Numbered from the stretch's first letter, positions 12,054-21,340 are shown. The stretch is DNA of 64,000 bases from Candidatus Nitrotoga sp. LAW (GCA_003402315.1 QFXI01000026.1:44379-108378), one strand, 5' to 3'. Numbers and translations: made by a program. Notes: a model not told the origin generated them from the sequence alone.

Positions 12054-12101
12054 ATGCAAAAAATCACCACCTGTTTATTGTTTAGCGGGCAAGCTAATTA
12101 A
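12054..12101 (+). pseudogene. Remnant of a PhnB-like (VOC) gene, 15 codons
   Basis: A strong ribosome-binding site (AGGAGG at 12042-12047) precedes an ATG reading MQKITTCLLFSGQAN and then a stop. The family N-terminus in PhnB/3-demethylubiquinone-methyltransferase-like VOC proteins is MQKIT-CLWFDGQAEEA, so this is the truncated head of such a gene. The following 70 bases show no continuation. An intact VOC gene follows at 12175, so the remnant is either a lost paralogue or a minileader that kept its RBS. Confidence 0.55.
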
Positions 12102-12174
12102 GCAGTTTGTCAGCAGGTAGCACGCCCACTGAGCAAATAATTTTAATATTATCAATACTATAGGAGAATTAACC

Positions 12175-12642
12175 ATGACCAGTTTAAAAGTTAAAGCCAT
12201 TCCTGATGGCATGCACTCGATCACTCCGCACATCATCTGCGCAGACGCGTCGGAAGCTATTGAATTTTACAAAAAAGCATTTAATGCCATAGAGTTAATG
12301 CGCCTTCCAGCCCCAGACGGCAAACTCATGCACGCCTGTGTCCAGATTGGCGACTCACAATTAATGCTCGCTGAAGAAAACCCGCAATGGGGTGCATTTG
12401 GACCAAAAACATTGAAAGGCTCACCGATCACGATCCATTTACAGGTCGAAAATGCGAATGAAACCATGGCGCAAGCCGCAGCAGCGGGTGCAAAAATCAT
12501 CATGCCACTTGCGGATATGTTTTGGGGCGACCGTTACGGTCAAGTTGAAGACCCGTTTGGCCACCGCTGGGCGATCGCTACCCATACGCGCGATGTGACG
12601 CCCGAAGAAATGCAAGCGGACATAGCCAAGATGGGCTGCTAA
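12175..12642 (+). CDS. VOC-family (glyoxalase/PhnB-like) protein
   Basis: The 155-residue protein has a vicinal-oxygen-chelate fold: SITPHIICADASEAIEFYKKAF at the N-terminus, QIGDSQLMLAEE in the first half, a second beta-alpha-beta unit TIHLQVENANETMAQAAAAGA, and GDRYGQVEDPFGHRWAIATH at the end, where the Glu and His of the metal site lie. Members include bleomycin-resistance and glyoxalase-like proteins; no substrate can be named. A clear RBS (TAGGAGAA) precedes the ATG. It is downstream of the SRPBCC genes in the ArsR operon. Confidence 0.88.
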   Translation: MTSLKVKAIPDGMHSITPHIICADASEAIEFYKKAFNAIELMRLPAPDGKLMHACVQIGDSQLMLAEENPQWGAFGPKTLKGSPITIHLQVENANETMAQAAAAGAKIIMPLADMFWGDRYGQVEDPFGHRWAIATHTRDVTPEEMQADIAKMGC

Positions 12643-12684
12643 AACCCACTACCATATTTACTTTAACGAGTACGGAGATATTTA

Positions 12685-13032
12685 ATGATTTACAAAGGCA
12701 GCTGTCACTGCGGAAAAATTGAATTTGAAGTTGAAGGTGAGCTAGACCAGGCGATCTCCTGCAACTGCTCAATTTGTTCACGTAGAGGATCGCTATTGTG
12801 GTTTGTACCACGCCCTAATCTTCGCCTGCTTACCGCCGAAGATGCCGCTAGCACCTATACCTTCAATAAGCACGTTATTAAGCATCGCTTCTGCCCCGTC
12901 TGCGGCATCCTTCCATACGGAGAAGGCGTCGATCAAAAAGGCAATCCGATGGCCGCCATCAATATTCGCTGTCTTGAGAATATTGACCTAGCGTCTGTAC
13001 CCATACACAACTTCGATGGCCGCTCGATGTGA
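12685..13032 (+). CDS. GFA-family zinc-binding protein (glutathione-dependent formaldehyde-activating fold)
   Basis: This 115-residue protein carries the Cys pattern of the Mss4-like GFA fold: CHC (7-9), CNCSIC (26-31) and CPVC (70-73), which bind two zinc ions. The founding member converts formaldehyde and glutathione to S-hydroxymethylglutathione, but most small GFA proteins have no proven activity. It is the last gene of the ArsR-headed group, preceded by an ACGGAGAT ribosome-binding site. The next 120 bases before metR hold nothing recognisable. Confidence 0.9.
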   Translation: MIYKGSCHCGKIEFEVEGELDQAISCNCSICSRRGSLLWFVPRPNLRLLTAEDAASTYTFNKHVIKHRFCPVCGILPYGEGVDQKGNPMAAINIRCLENIDLASVPIHNFDGRSM

Positions 13033-13153
13033 TCCCCAATAAGGCGCTTCAGCCTGCCAATGAACAAAACGATGGACACAGCTCAGGCACAACCGAGATA
13101 TGATTTCAATAGTTAAAAATGATGTTGCACTTGGGCACGGAGAAACATAAAAC

Positions 13154-14086
13154 TCATTCCTCACGGATCGATAATGGTATCAGCCCCGGCAAACGGTTAA
13201 AGCTGACCGTCCGCACGGTTTCCAGAAAATCCTGCATATAGGAAGCTTGCGCAGCCTCCACATGTGTGACGGCATACAGTTCACCGAACAATCCCTCCTT
13301 GCCTAGACGCACGCTATGCACGTAGCCGGTTTTCAAATAACTCTGAACCGCCCAGTTGGGCATGGCGGAGATACCCCGGCGGCTGGCAACCAATTGTAAA
13401 ATCGCAACGGTCAGTTCGGCGGTGCGCCGTTTAGGCTCAACGCCGTGGGGCTTCAGAAAATTGCGGATAACGTCCAGCATCTCTTCAGGTACCGGGTAGG
13501 TCACTAACGTTTCGTCGGCAAAGTCATGTGCAGTGAGGTATTCTTTTTGCGCCAATTTGTGTAAACAAGAAACGATGCCGACGATCTCGAAACCGAATAA
13601 GGGGTGATAGGCCATTCCGTTCTTGCGGTACTCAGATACCACGGCAAGGTCGGCGCGGTCTTCGCGCAGCAACGCCAGCGGATCAACATGAAAACCGGAT
13701 ACCAAATCCAACTCGATCTCGGGCCAATGTTCGCGAAAAACATCCATCGCGGGCATTAGCCACTCGAAGCAAGTGTGGCACTCCACCGCTACGCGCAAAC
13801 GTCCGGCCTGCCCTTCCACGATGCGCGCGATATCGCGCTCGGCTTCCGCCACCTGCGCAAGCACCGCTCCCCCCAAGGCATGCAGCCGCTGCCCAGCAGC
13901 CGTCAGTCGCAATGGCTGGGTCTTGCGCTCAAACAACGGAACGCCGTAATGATCTTCCATCTGTTTGACTTGATGCGAAATTGCCGACTGTGTCAGGTGT
14001 AAGCGTTGCGCGGCACGCGACAGATTACCGCTCCCAACCAAGGCTTCCAACATGCGTAAATGGCGCAATTCCAGAATGGATAGCAT
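13154..14086 (-). CDS. metR: LysR-family regulator, MetR-like
   Basis: The protein has 310 residues from ATG 14086 (MLSILELRHLRMLEAL). The frame is open upstream to 14266, but that extension overlaps the metE promoter and looks non-coding. The N-terminal winged helix (SGNLSRAAQRLHLTQSAISHQVKQME) and the LysR substrate-binding domain (from about residue 90) are complete. It is divergent from metE with 93 bases between, the standard metR-metE arrangement. MetR activates metE and is modulated by homocysteine. I could not find a clean TGAA-N5-TTCA MetR box in the gap. Confidence 0.9.
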   Translation of the reverse strand: MLSILELRHLRMLEALVGSGNLSRAAQRLHLTQSAISHQVKQMEDHYGVPLFERKTQPLRLTAAGQRLHALGGAVLAQVAEAERDIARIVEGQAGRLRVAVECHTCFEWLMPAMDVFREHWPEIELDLVSGFHVDPLALLREDRADLAVVSEYRKNGMAYHPLFGFEIVGIVSCLHKLAQKEYLTAHDFADETLVTYPVPEEMLDVIRNFLKPHGVEPKRRTAELTVAILQLVASRRGISAMPNWAVQSYLKTGYVHSVRLGKEGLFGELYAVTHVEAAQASYMQDFLETVRTVSFNRLPGLIPLSIREE

Positions 14087-14179
14087 TATTAAATAATTTA
14101 ATGATGAATACGAAAATAATGATTTTGCATAATAATAGGAATTTGCCGAAGATACCATCCTTTCAAACGAAGGATCATC

Positions 14180-16447
14180 ATGATAATTACGCACAATCTT
14201 GGCTTTCCGCGCATCGGCGCGCAACGCGAACTCAAAAAGGCTTTGGAATCGTATTGGAATGGCCAATTGGACGAAGCATCCCTGCTCGCCATCGGCAAAG
14301 AATTACGCGCACGGCACTGGGCGGTGCAGCGCGATGCGGGGATTGCTCTGATTCCGGTAGGGGATTTCGCATGGTACGACCAAATGTTGAATATGACCGT
14401 CCTCTTAGGTGCCGTGCCCGAACGATTCGGTTTTACAGGTACACCAACACTGGAGCAGTATTTCCAGCTTGCACGTGGCAATGCACAACAGCCCGCCATG
14501 GAAATGACCAAGTGGTTTGACACCAACTACCACTATCTTGTCCCAGAATTCCTCAATTCCACCGAGTTCAATCTGAATAGCACATGGCTATTCGATGAAG
14601 TAGGTGAAGCGCAGGCACTGGGAGTCAACGCCAAGCCGGTATTAATTGGTCCGCTCACCTACCTATATCTCGGTAAGGAAAAACATACCGGTCTGAACCG
14701 CCTGAATTTACTGCCCAAGCTGATTCCGGTGTACAAGCAAATTCTGGCGCGCCTGAAAACGCAAGGCGTGGAGTGGGTGCAGATGGACGAACCTGTGCTG
14801 GCACTCGATCTGCCGCAGGAATGGGTGGCCGCACTCGCTCACACCTACGCCAGCCTGGCGCAGGATGCCCCCAAAATTCTGCTCGCTACCTATTTCGACA
14901 GCGTGGAAGACCATGCCGAAGCGCTAAAAGCCTTGCCGGTTGCCGGTTTGCACATCGACTTGGTGCGCGCTCCGCAACAGGCTGAACCCTTTATCAGCAA
15001 CTTCCCAGCGGATAAAATCCTTTCTGCAGGCATCGTAGATGGACGTAATATCTGGCTCAACAACTTGCCTGCTTCGTTGGCTATCCTCGACGAGTTGCGT
15101 ACAACACTGGGGGATCGGCTATGGGTTGCACCTAGTTGTTCCCTGTTGCATGTGCCGGTGGATTTAACGCAAGAAACCGGACTGGATAAAATCCTCAAAA
15201 GTTGGATGGCGTTCGCCACGCAAAAACTCGGGGAGGTCGTCACTCTGGCGCAAGGTGTAGCGCACGGTAAGGAAGCCATCGCTCCTCAATTGGCAAAAAC
15301 CAATGCCGCATTGGAAAGCCGGGTGTATTCGCCGCTGCGACATGATCGTGAAGTGCGTCAACGTATTGCAGCCTTGAAACCTGCCGATGAAAAACGCTCT
15401 ACGCCGTTTGCCCAGCGCATCGCTGCACAGCAAGCGCAATTCAAACTGCCTGCTTTCCCGACCACGACTATCGGCTCTTTTCCCCAAACCGCAGCTATCC
15501 GCAGTGCCCGTGCGAACTACAAGCAAGGCAAACTCAGTGCGGAGCAATATCGCACGGCAATGCAGGCAGAAATCCACCACGTAGTGGCCAAGCAGGAAGA
15601 ATTGGGAATCGACGTGCTGGTGCATGGTGAAGCCGAACGCAACGACATGGTGGAATACTTCGGCGAACAACTAAAAGGCTTCGCTTTTACGCAATACGGC
15701 TGGGTTCAAAGCTATGGCTCGCGCTGCGTAAAACCCCCTATCATCTACGGCGACATTTCACGCCCGCACCCAATGACCGTCGAATGGAGTCGCTACGCGC
15801 AAAGCCTGACCAACAAACCGATGAAAGGAATGCTCACCGGACCCATCACCATTTTGCAATGGTCATTCGTGCGCAACGATATTCCTCGCGCTGCCACCGC
15901 CTTGCAAATCGCGCTGGCGATTCGCGCCGAAGTACAGGATTTGGAGCGGGCCGGCATCAGCATCATTCAGATTGACGAAGCCGCCTTACGCGAAGGCTTG
16001 CCAATCAAACGGCAGGACTGGGCGCATTACCTCGACTGGGCGGTGCGCGCTTTCCGCATCAGCACCAGCGGCGTGCGGGACACCACACAAATTCACACGC
16101 ACATGTGCTATTCAGAATTCAACGACATTTTGCCCGCCATCGCCGCGATGGATGCCGATGTGATTACGATAGAAACGTCGCGCTCGGATATGGAACTGCT
16201 GGAAGCCTTCCGTGCCTTTCATTATCCGAACGACATAGGCCCCGGCGTATACGACATCCATTCACCGCGCGTGCCGAGTCAGGAAGAAATGCAGCGTCTC
16301 ATGAATAAGGCATGTGCTGTTATTCCGCGCGAACGCTTGTGGGTTAACCCAGACTGCGGATTGAAAACGCGCGGATGGCCGGAAGTGGAAGCGGCCCTAC
16401 GCAACATGGTTGCCGTAGCGCATACACTGCGGAACATTGCAGCCTGA
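14180..16447 (+). CDS. metE: Cobalamin-independent methionine synthase
   Basis: MetE transfers the methyl of 5-methyl-THF-polyglutamate directly to homocysteine. The 755-residue length is full. The N-terminal barrel begins [19 protein letters not shown], and the C-terminal catalytic barrel holds [10 protein letters not shown] and the zinc ligands: His and Cys in [12 protein letters not shown], a Glu further on in [13 protein letters not shown], and Cys in [13 protein letters not shown] near the C-terminus. AAGGA lies 7 bases before the ATG. Its stop overlaps the folB-like start. Use of MetE suggests the organism does not rely only on B12. Confidence 0.97.
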   Translation: MIITHNLGFPRIGAQRELKKALESYWNGQLDEASLLAIGKELRARHWAVQRDAGIALIPVGDFAWYDQMLNMTVLLGAVPERFGFTGTPTLEQYFQLARGNAQQPAMEMTKWFDTNYHYLVPEFLNSTEFNLNSTWLFDEVGEAQALGVNAKPVLIGPLTYLYLGKEKHTGLNRLNLLPKLIPVYKQILARLKTQGVEWVQMDEPVLALDLPQEWVAALAHTYASLAQDAPKILLATYFDSVEDHAEALKALPVAGLHIDLVRAPQQAEPFISNFPADKILSAGIVDGRNIWLNNLPASLAILDELRTTLGDRLWVAPSCSLLHVPVDLTQETGLDKILKSWMAFATQKLGEVVTLAQGVAHGKEAIAPQLAKTNAALESRVYSPLRHDREVRQRIAALKPADEKRSTPFAQRIAAQQAQFKLPAFPTTTIGSFPQTAAIRSARANYKQGKLSAEQYRTAMQAEIHHVVAKQEELGIDVLVHGEAERNDMVEYFGEQLKGFAFTQYGWVQSYGSRCVKPPIIYGDISRPHPMTVEWSRYAQSLTNKPMKGMLTGPITILQWSFVRNDIPRAATALQIALAIRAEVQDLERAGISIIQIDEAALREGLPIKRQDWAHYLDWAVRAFRISTSGVRDTTQIHTHMCYSEFNDILPAIAAMDADVITIETSRSDMELLEAFRAFHYPNDIGPGVYDIHSPRVPSQEEMQRLMNKACAVIPRERLWVNPDCGLKTRGWPEVEAALRNMVAVAHTLRNIAA

Positions 16448-16788
16448 TGGCGCACACGCTCGTGCATGATGGGATTACGTTGTATACCATCATCGGCGTG
16501 TACGAATGGGAACGGGCAGACCCACGTCCGCTCGTTTTCGATTTACGACTAGAAAGCGTACATCCGCTTGGCTTAACGCGTGCGCACATCGAACGGCAAC
16601 TTGCCGGTTGGCTTGCACCCTGCCGCTATCGATTGCTGGAAGCTTTGGCAGAACACCTCGCCCAGCGCATGTTAACTGAATGGCATTGCAGCCGGGTCGT
16701 ACTCGGAATCGAAAAGCCTGGTGCATTAGGCGACCTAGCGCGCGTCGGCATACGCATTATGCGAGGCGCGGAAAAGCGAGATGGATAA
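16447..16788 (+). CDS. folB: Dihydroneopterin aldolase (FolB-like)
   Basis: A 113-residue T-fold protein whose ATG overlaps the metE TGA (TGATG). IIGVYEWERADPRPLVFDLRLE matches the FolB N-terminus with its active-site Glu, RLLEALAEHLAQRML is the central helix, and VVLGIEKPGALGDLARVGI carries the catalytic Lys. The stretch around residues 38-60 departs from the usual DYxxL motif, so activity is not certain. FolB makes 6-hydroxymethyl-dihydropterin for folate. Coupling to metE, a folate-using enzyme, makes metabolic sense but is inference. Confidence 0.75.
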   Translation: MAHTLVHDGITLYTIIGVYEWERADPRPLVFDLRLESVHPLGLTRAHIERQLAGWLAPCRYRLLEALAEHLAQRMLTEWHCSRVVLGIEKPGALGDLARVGIRIMRGAEKRDG

Positions 16789-17165
16789 TGCCGATACAAC
16801 ACGGATCATTTTTCTCATTATTCTCCCTTCAACTAATCAGTTTGTTGATCCCTTCATGCGCTGGACTGATTGAAAATCTTAGTAGATTGCTATCAAATCA
16901 GACTACTTCCAAGTACTCTTGCTCACATGGATGGTGCGGCCATCTTTACGCCGCAGACTGGTTATTACCTTGCACAGAAAGGCTAGCGACTCTCTCAATT
17001 GCGTTATTCCACCGGCCTTCTTTAAATTCAGCCATAGCGCCTGCACGCACTGATACGCCAGTACCATGAATAATGGGTCTAGGTTATTTGGATAACAATA
17101 AACTTACAGAAAATCCTCTACTTCATTCATCAATTCAATATCCTTGCTTATATGTACTAATCAAG

Positions 17166-17348
17166 CGACTTGTCCCGTTATTTCTAACAGCAGCTCCCGC
17201 AAAACTTCTTGCGCTGCCTCATCTTGGAGAAAGACTGGATGAGTTTGCTCCTCGTGAGGTTCGTCGCATATTCATTGAGCACTATGAAATGCGTTACGAA
17301 TTTCAGCAATCAACCATCTATGTGTTGCGACTCTGGCACCGGCGAGAA
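17166..17348 (+). pseudogene. Fragment of a RelE/ParE-type toxin
   Basis: Inside a longer open frame, residues LTAAPAKLLALPHLGERL, DEFAPREVRRIFIEHYEMRY and IYVLRLWHRRE (17184-17348) match the C-terminal two thirds of RelE/ParE plasmid-stabilisation toxins very closely. The first ~30 residues of the family are missing and the frame runs past the usual C-terminus into unrelated sequence. No antitoxin gene is visible upstream. The 16789-17165 stretch before it holds nothing I can assign. This reads as a degraded toxin-antitoxin locus. Confidence 0.6.
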
Positions 17349-17413
17349 CCTGTTCTAATCTCTATCCGTTGCATGCATTTATTTCAAATGATTGGTTATA
17401 ACAATTACATCAA

Positions 17414-18091
17414 TCAACAATTAGCGGCTTTATTTAATGCCACTGCCTTGCTGCGATGTAACATGACAATTAGGTATGTTGACAATATTGCCGAGAAATA
17501 GCACCAGACTGATATAAATGCGTAGTTATAATAATAACCTACAAAAAATATAGACATGAATATCATCAAGCCAAATATTTTCACCATTTTCAATGAAGAA
17601 AATAACAAAGGTGATACCACTATCAAGGTATAAATAAGCTGGACAAATTCACGCGGCATAAATTCGTCATAAATTAATGTTGTTTCATAATAAATTGAGC
17701 GATTAACGATAGACACAGAAAACCAGTTATCATTTAAGATAAATGGGATCGTTAAAGTAAGGCCAAAACCTAATCCCGCCAATATGCAATAAAACAGTAA
17801 TTTCTTCTTAAGCTCATCCTTTTCTAACATCCAGGCAGAGAGCGGCACCCAAAATAACCAAAACAGATGTGAGAAAAACAAAAAACCATACACCGGTAGA
17901 TGTGCTTCCACGTCATTTTCAAGTGACAGCCAAATCAGACCTTCAATAATTTGTTGAATAGCAAAGATTAACGGGAAAAAGCTAAAAGATATCAGGCTTT
18001 TGTTCCAGGATATTGTATCTTTAATGCAATAGAGACCTAACGGTAAAAGCACTGCACCTGCAGTGAAACTTGCTGTTGCTGAGAAGCACAT
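17414..18091 (-). CDS. DUF6629-like integral membrane protein
   Basis: The 225-residue protein opens MCFSATASFTAGAVLLPLG, the hallmark of a small family of multi-pass membrane proteins of unknown function (DUF6629). About seven hydrophobic segments can be counted, with IQQIIEGLIWL in the second or third helix, another family feature. Codon use is strongly AT-rich compared with metE. It stands alone on the minus strand; the 3' end overlaps the degraded toxin frame. No function is proposed. Confidence 0.75.
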   Translation of the reverse strand: MCFSATASFTAGAVLLPLGLYCIKDTISWNKSLISFSFFPLIFAIQQIIEGLIWLSLENDVEAHLPVYGFLFFSHLFWLFWVPLSAWMLEKDELKKKLLFYCILAGLGFGLTLTIPFILNDNWFSVSIVNRSIYYETTLIYDEFMPREFVQLIYTLIVVSPLLFSSLKMVKIFGLMIFMSIFFVGYYYNYAFISVWCYFSAILSTYLIVMLHRSKAVALNKAANC

Positions 18092-18278
18092 AGAGACCGC
18101 CTTATAGTTTGTATTGTTATTCCCAGCAACAAGGGTTCAAGTCTTGACATGACACTTTTATTTCTAAAGGCATAGTCTCCGTTTATGTCTAGCCATCTCT
18201 CGCATCCGATAGAGCACGTTATTTCCCAATTATTGGAATTGGTGGAATTGGGGTCTACCATCGAATTTGCAGATGACG

Positions 18279-18315
18279 CCCGTCAGATGAAAGCGTAGCA
18301 TATCTCACTGACGGG
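18279..18315 (+). repeat. 8-bp stem in the leader of the IS110-type element
   Basis: CCCGTCAG (18279-18286) and CTGACGGG (18308-18315) form a perfect stem with a 21-base loop. It lies in the ~190 non-coding bases directly before the transposase start at 18503. IS110-group elements encode a structured bridge RNA in this left-end region, so this may be part of one. That reading is inference. The rest of 18092-18502 holds no gene. Confidence 0.3.
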
Positions 18316-18502
18316 GGTGTGGCTCCTGGGGTCAGCGAACTTGGTAACGGGTCTCGCTTGAGTCTGAAATGCCGCCCCTGTCACCTGCATCATCCAACAC
18401 GCCTGCCGGGATGGTGCCAATCAGTCAAGATTGTGGCTCTGAAAGTAGACGAGACGTTTGGATGATTTCCAACTGGCTTATCTTTTACTCAAGGAGTCAA
18501 TC

Positions 18503-19673
18503 ATGTACCCCCTCTCAATACGAGTTGCAGTAGATGTCGGCAGCAGTCGGGCTGCCGGACGGCAAGCTGTTGGATGAGTTCGATATTAGTCACAATGCAG
18601 GCGGCTTCAAGGAATTTTTTCACCATATCGAACGCCTTGAAAAACGCCATCAATTGCCGGTAGCCGTTGTCATGGAAGGCTATAACGGCTGGGCGCGCCC
18701 GCTGGACGGACAAATTCTCCGGCACGGTTACCGCCTGTACAGTGTCAACAACCTCAAGCTCGCCCGCTACAAGGAAATATTCCCGGCACCAGCCAAGACC
18801 GATGCCATAGATGCGCGCAGGATTCTCGAACTGTTCCGCCTGTCCGAACACCTGCCGCTGGCAAAAAACGCACTCCACGAAGTCGCGCCGACACCCGTTG
18901 AAAACGACCGACTCAAACGCACCACGCGGCGGCGCAAACAGCTGGTGTGGGAACGGGTGCGCGTCATCAACCGGCTGCAAAGTGACCTTCATGCGGTGTG
19001 CCCGGGACTGATGGCAATCACCCGGGAAGCGGACAATATCTGGTTCTTGAATTTCCTCACCTGCCGCGACAAATTGACCAAGCTGGCCAATCTGCGACGA
19101 TCCAGCCTGTTGGCCATACCCGGCGTGGGCAAGACCTATGCGGCACAGATACAGGCTTGGCAAGCGCAGGCACAATTTGCCCCCGATGCCGAATGGGTGG
19201 GCGAAATGATTTTGCAGGACGCGCACCGCATACTGGCGCTGGGAAAGGACATCAAGGCACTGGATCTGAAAATTGCGGGCATCGCCGCGCAATCAAAACT
19301 AGCGCAAACCATCGGCAACATACCCGGCTTCGGAAAAACCTCGATGGCAGAAATCGCGGGGGAAGTTGGCACACTTGCGCGTTTCAAATCGGAAACCGGG
19401 CTGGCGATGTACATGGGCATGTCGGTGCTGGATAACAGCTCCGGCAAAAAGAACGGCGTGAAAACACCGCGCCACGTCAACACCCGCGCCAAGGCAGCCA
19501 TGATGGTCGCGGTGGCACGGCATATCGCTTACGTGCCGATGTCGCGCGCCTATTATGACAAAAAGCGTGCGGAAGGCAAACAGCACAACCAGGCGATTCG
19601 AGCCTTGGGCAGGCATCTTGTGCGAGTCATTTGGTCAATGGTTAAACAGGGGAGAAAATACGAAGTACGATAA
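18503..19673 (+). pseudogene. IS110-family transposase, frameshifted near the N-terminus
   Basis: A strong RBS (AAGGAG, 18491-18496) precedes ATG 18503 reading MYPLSIRVAVDVGSSR, the family N-terminus with the first catalytic Asp of the DEDD (RuvC-like) domain. The frame stops at 18572-18574. The rest of the protein is in another frame, open from 18534 to 19673 (379 residues): Glu48 (VVMEGYNG), Asp90 and Asp93 (KTDAIDARRI), then the Transposase_20 domain (IGNIPGFGKTSMAEIAGEVG) and the serine region NSSGKKN. A short deletion around 18545-18560 probably removed a few codons and shifted the frame. An ATG-18534 product would lack the first Asp, so the element is likely inactive on its own. Exact element ends could not be fixed. 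Confidence 0.85.
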
Positions 19674-19792
19674 AACGTTACACCACATGGGGGAGGATTG
19701 ACGCTGCTGTCAGGTAACAGTGTCGATGGCGTGTTGTGTGTTGAGTAGTGTGATATGTAAAAAAATTGATTGCAAATTCAAGCGGGATGTTC

Positions 19793-19823
19793 AGACTCGA
19801 TTTAACTTGATTAAATCGAGTCT
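19793..19823. repeat. Perfect 13-bp hairpin
   Basis: AGACTCGATTTAA (19793-19805) is followed after 5 bases by its exact reverse complement (19811-19823). It lies 120 bases downstream of the transposase stop, in a 248-base gap that otherwise shows nothing. It could be a transcription-stopping hairpin or part of an element end. No T-run follows. Confidence 0.55.
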
Positions 19824-19921
19824 AACCCCAATTTATTTACTGGCTGAGCTGCCTTCTGAAGCGCGTGGAAAAATTTTGGTAGGTCGCTCGGCAGGAACCA
19901 ATCGTACCCAGCAACCACGGT

Positions 19922-20161
19922 TTAGCCAGGCATGCGAACGATGCGGAATTCGGCAGGATTAACCTTTGAAATGAGCTTCGCCCGGGATAGGGCTTTCGCA
20001 ACAAGCAAGTGGCTGACCACCTTACTAAAAGCAGCTTGGCGGGCTGCTTTGCTGTAAGAGGGTTTTGCCGCTACTACTTTTGCAAGATGCACAGATCCGC
20101 GCGCGCCTGCCTTCTCAGGCTTTGCTTTATTCTCAACCGCATTGGCAAGCGCTCTTTTCAT
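19922..20161 (-). CDS. Small basic Ala/Lys-rich hypothetical protein
   Basis: A 79-residue frame with ATG preceded by AGGAT at a 6-base spacing. The product is rich in Ala, Lys, Arg and Val (MKRALANAVENKAKPEKAG...) and strongly basic, ending RIVRMPG. There is no signal peptide or membrane segment and no family I recognise; a nucleic-acid-binding role would fit the charge but is only a guess. It lies between the IS110 element and a YebC paralogue in a disturbed region. It might be non-coding. Confidence 0.4.
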   Translation of the reverse strand: MKRALANAVENKAKPEKAGARGSVHLAKVVAAKPSYSKAARQAAFSKVVSHLLVAKALSRAKLISKVNPAEFRIVRMPG

Positions 20162-20411
20162 GACGGTATCCTAGCATGTTAAATCTGTATCATTCAATAC
20201 ACCCCAGTGGGCGAAGTGTGGGGAGTCGAGCCACGCGAGTCTATCCTCATTGATTTTTCCCAAAGCGATTGAATAGAATCACTGGATCCCCTCCCGCACA
20301 GAAATGACAAGGTCTTGCAATATCGGCCATTCTGGGTTGAACCACCACGCCACTTGAGGCAAGATGCGTCCTCAACGATTGTTGTATCAACCATCACAGA
20401 AGAGAACAGAT

Positions 20412-21116
20412 ATGGGCGCACAGTGGAAAGCAAGGCACAAAGAAGTCGCAGCGAATGCAAGGGGTAAGATTTTCGGCAAGCTGGCCAAAGAAATCATGGT
20501 GGCCGCAAAGAGCGGTGCTGACATTGGCTCAAACTCACGTTTGCGTCTGGTGGTTGAGCAAGCCAAAAAAGCCTCTATGCCGAAAGACACCTTGGATCGC
20601 GCCATCAAAAAAGGTGCAGGTTTGTTGGATGGCCCGCTTCATATGGAACATCTGGTGTACGAAGGTTTCGCGCCGCACCGTGTACCCGTCATCGTTGAAT
20701 GTCTGTCCGATAACATCAACCGCACTAAAGCCAGCATGAATGTGTTGTTCCGCAAAGGACAGTTGGGCGCGCCCGGTTCTGTCTCATGGGACTTCAACCA
20801 TGTCGGCATGATCGAAGCGACACCGAATACAAAAGATGGTGATGCCGAAGTCGCCGCAATCGAAGCGGGCGCGCAAGACTTTGAGCCTGCGGATGACGGT
20901 GCGACTCTGTTCATCACCGAGTTCACCGATCTGGATGCCGTGTGCAAAGCGCTACCCGCGCAAGGCTTCACCGTCACCTCAGCAATGGTTGGCTACCGCC
21001 CCAAAAATCCCGTCATTCTCAGCAACGATGCCGAACGTGAAGAAGTCGAGGCCTTCCTCGAAGCCATCGATGCGGATGATGACGTGCAGAATGTTTATGT
21101 GGGGTTGGCGGGGTAG
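20412..21116 (+). CDS. YebC/PmpR-family protein, YeeN-like paralogue
   Basis: A 234-residue YebC/TACO1-family protein from ATG 20412 ([21 protein letters not shown]). The family core is intact: [33 protein letters not shown] and [19 protein letters not shown]. The N-terminus [10 protein letters not shown], instead of MAGHSKW, marks the YeeN branch. Members have been described as transcription regulators and, more recently, as factors easing ribosome stalling. A second, canonical YebC lies at 31618. The gene is isolated, with the IS110 remnant before it and a MITE-like element directly after it. The 250 bases upstream hold nothing recognisable. Confidence 0.9.
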   Translation: MGAQWKARHKEVAANARGKIFGKLAKEIMVAAKSGADIGSNSRLRLVVEQAKKASMPKDTLDRAIKKGAGLLDGPLHMEHLVYEGFAPHRVPVIVECLSDNINRTKASMNVLFRKGQLGAPGSVSWDFNHVGMIEATPNTKDGDAEVAAIEAGAQDFEPADDGATLFITEFTDLDAVCKALPAQGFTVTSAMVGYRPKNPVILSNDAEREEVEAFLEAIDADDDVQNVYVGLAG

Positions 21117-21137
21117 CACTGAAGGGCGGCCTGCGCT

Positions 21138-21325
21138 TATAGGGCACCTCTAAAAATTCAGATTTGCGGGCATCCCCTTCGGGGATTGCCTGCTTAACCC
21201 GTCTAGTCACAATACGTTGTTGCTCACAAAAAATGTGTGCTTACATATTAGTTATATGCCGCGCTCAAATTTTTTACCCGTGCCTTGTCTTGCTTAAAAA
21301 CTTGAATTTTTAGAGGCGCCCTATA
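21138..21325. mobile_element. 188-bp MITE-like element with 23-bp terminal inverted repeats
   Basis: The ends 21138-21160 (TATAGGGCACCTCTAAAAAT...) and 21303-21325 are inverse copies with a single mismatch in 23. The interior has no open frame and includes a GC-rich hairpin around 21166-21193. The outermost TA could be a duplicated target, as with elements moved by TA-targeting transposases. No transposase with matching ends is in the window. It fills the gap between the YeeN-type gene and the GAF gene. Confidence 0.75.
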
Positions 21326-21340
21326 GACCTTAAATTGCTA

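Noticed and set aside
14087..14179. MetR-binding box between metR and metE
   Set aside because: No TGAA-N5-TTCA match could be found by eye in the gap.
16903..17067. 54-codon minus-strand frame ending SLRRKDGRTIHVSKSTWK
   Set aside because: The residues look somewhat protein-like, but there is no RBS, no recognised family and no gene context.
16788..17069. 93-codon frame overlapping the folB-like stop
   Set aside because: The product is Ser/Leu/Cys-rich without domain features and ends in the degraded region; no RBS.
18130..18150. GGTTCAAGT resembling a tRNA T-arm
   Set aside because: No acceptor, D or anticodon stem can be drawn around it.
18501..19292. 263-codon frame antisense to the IS110-type transposase
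   Set aside because: It is a shadow of the conserved transposase reading frame and shows no domain.
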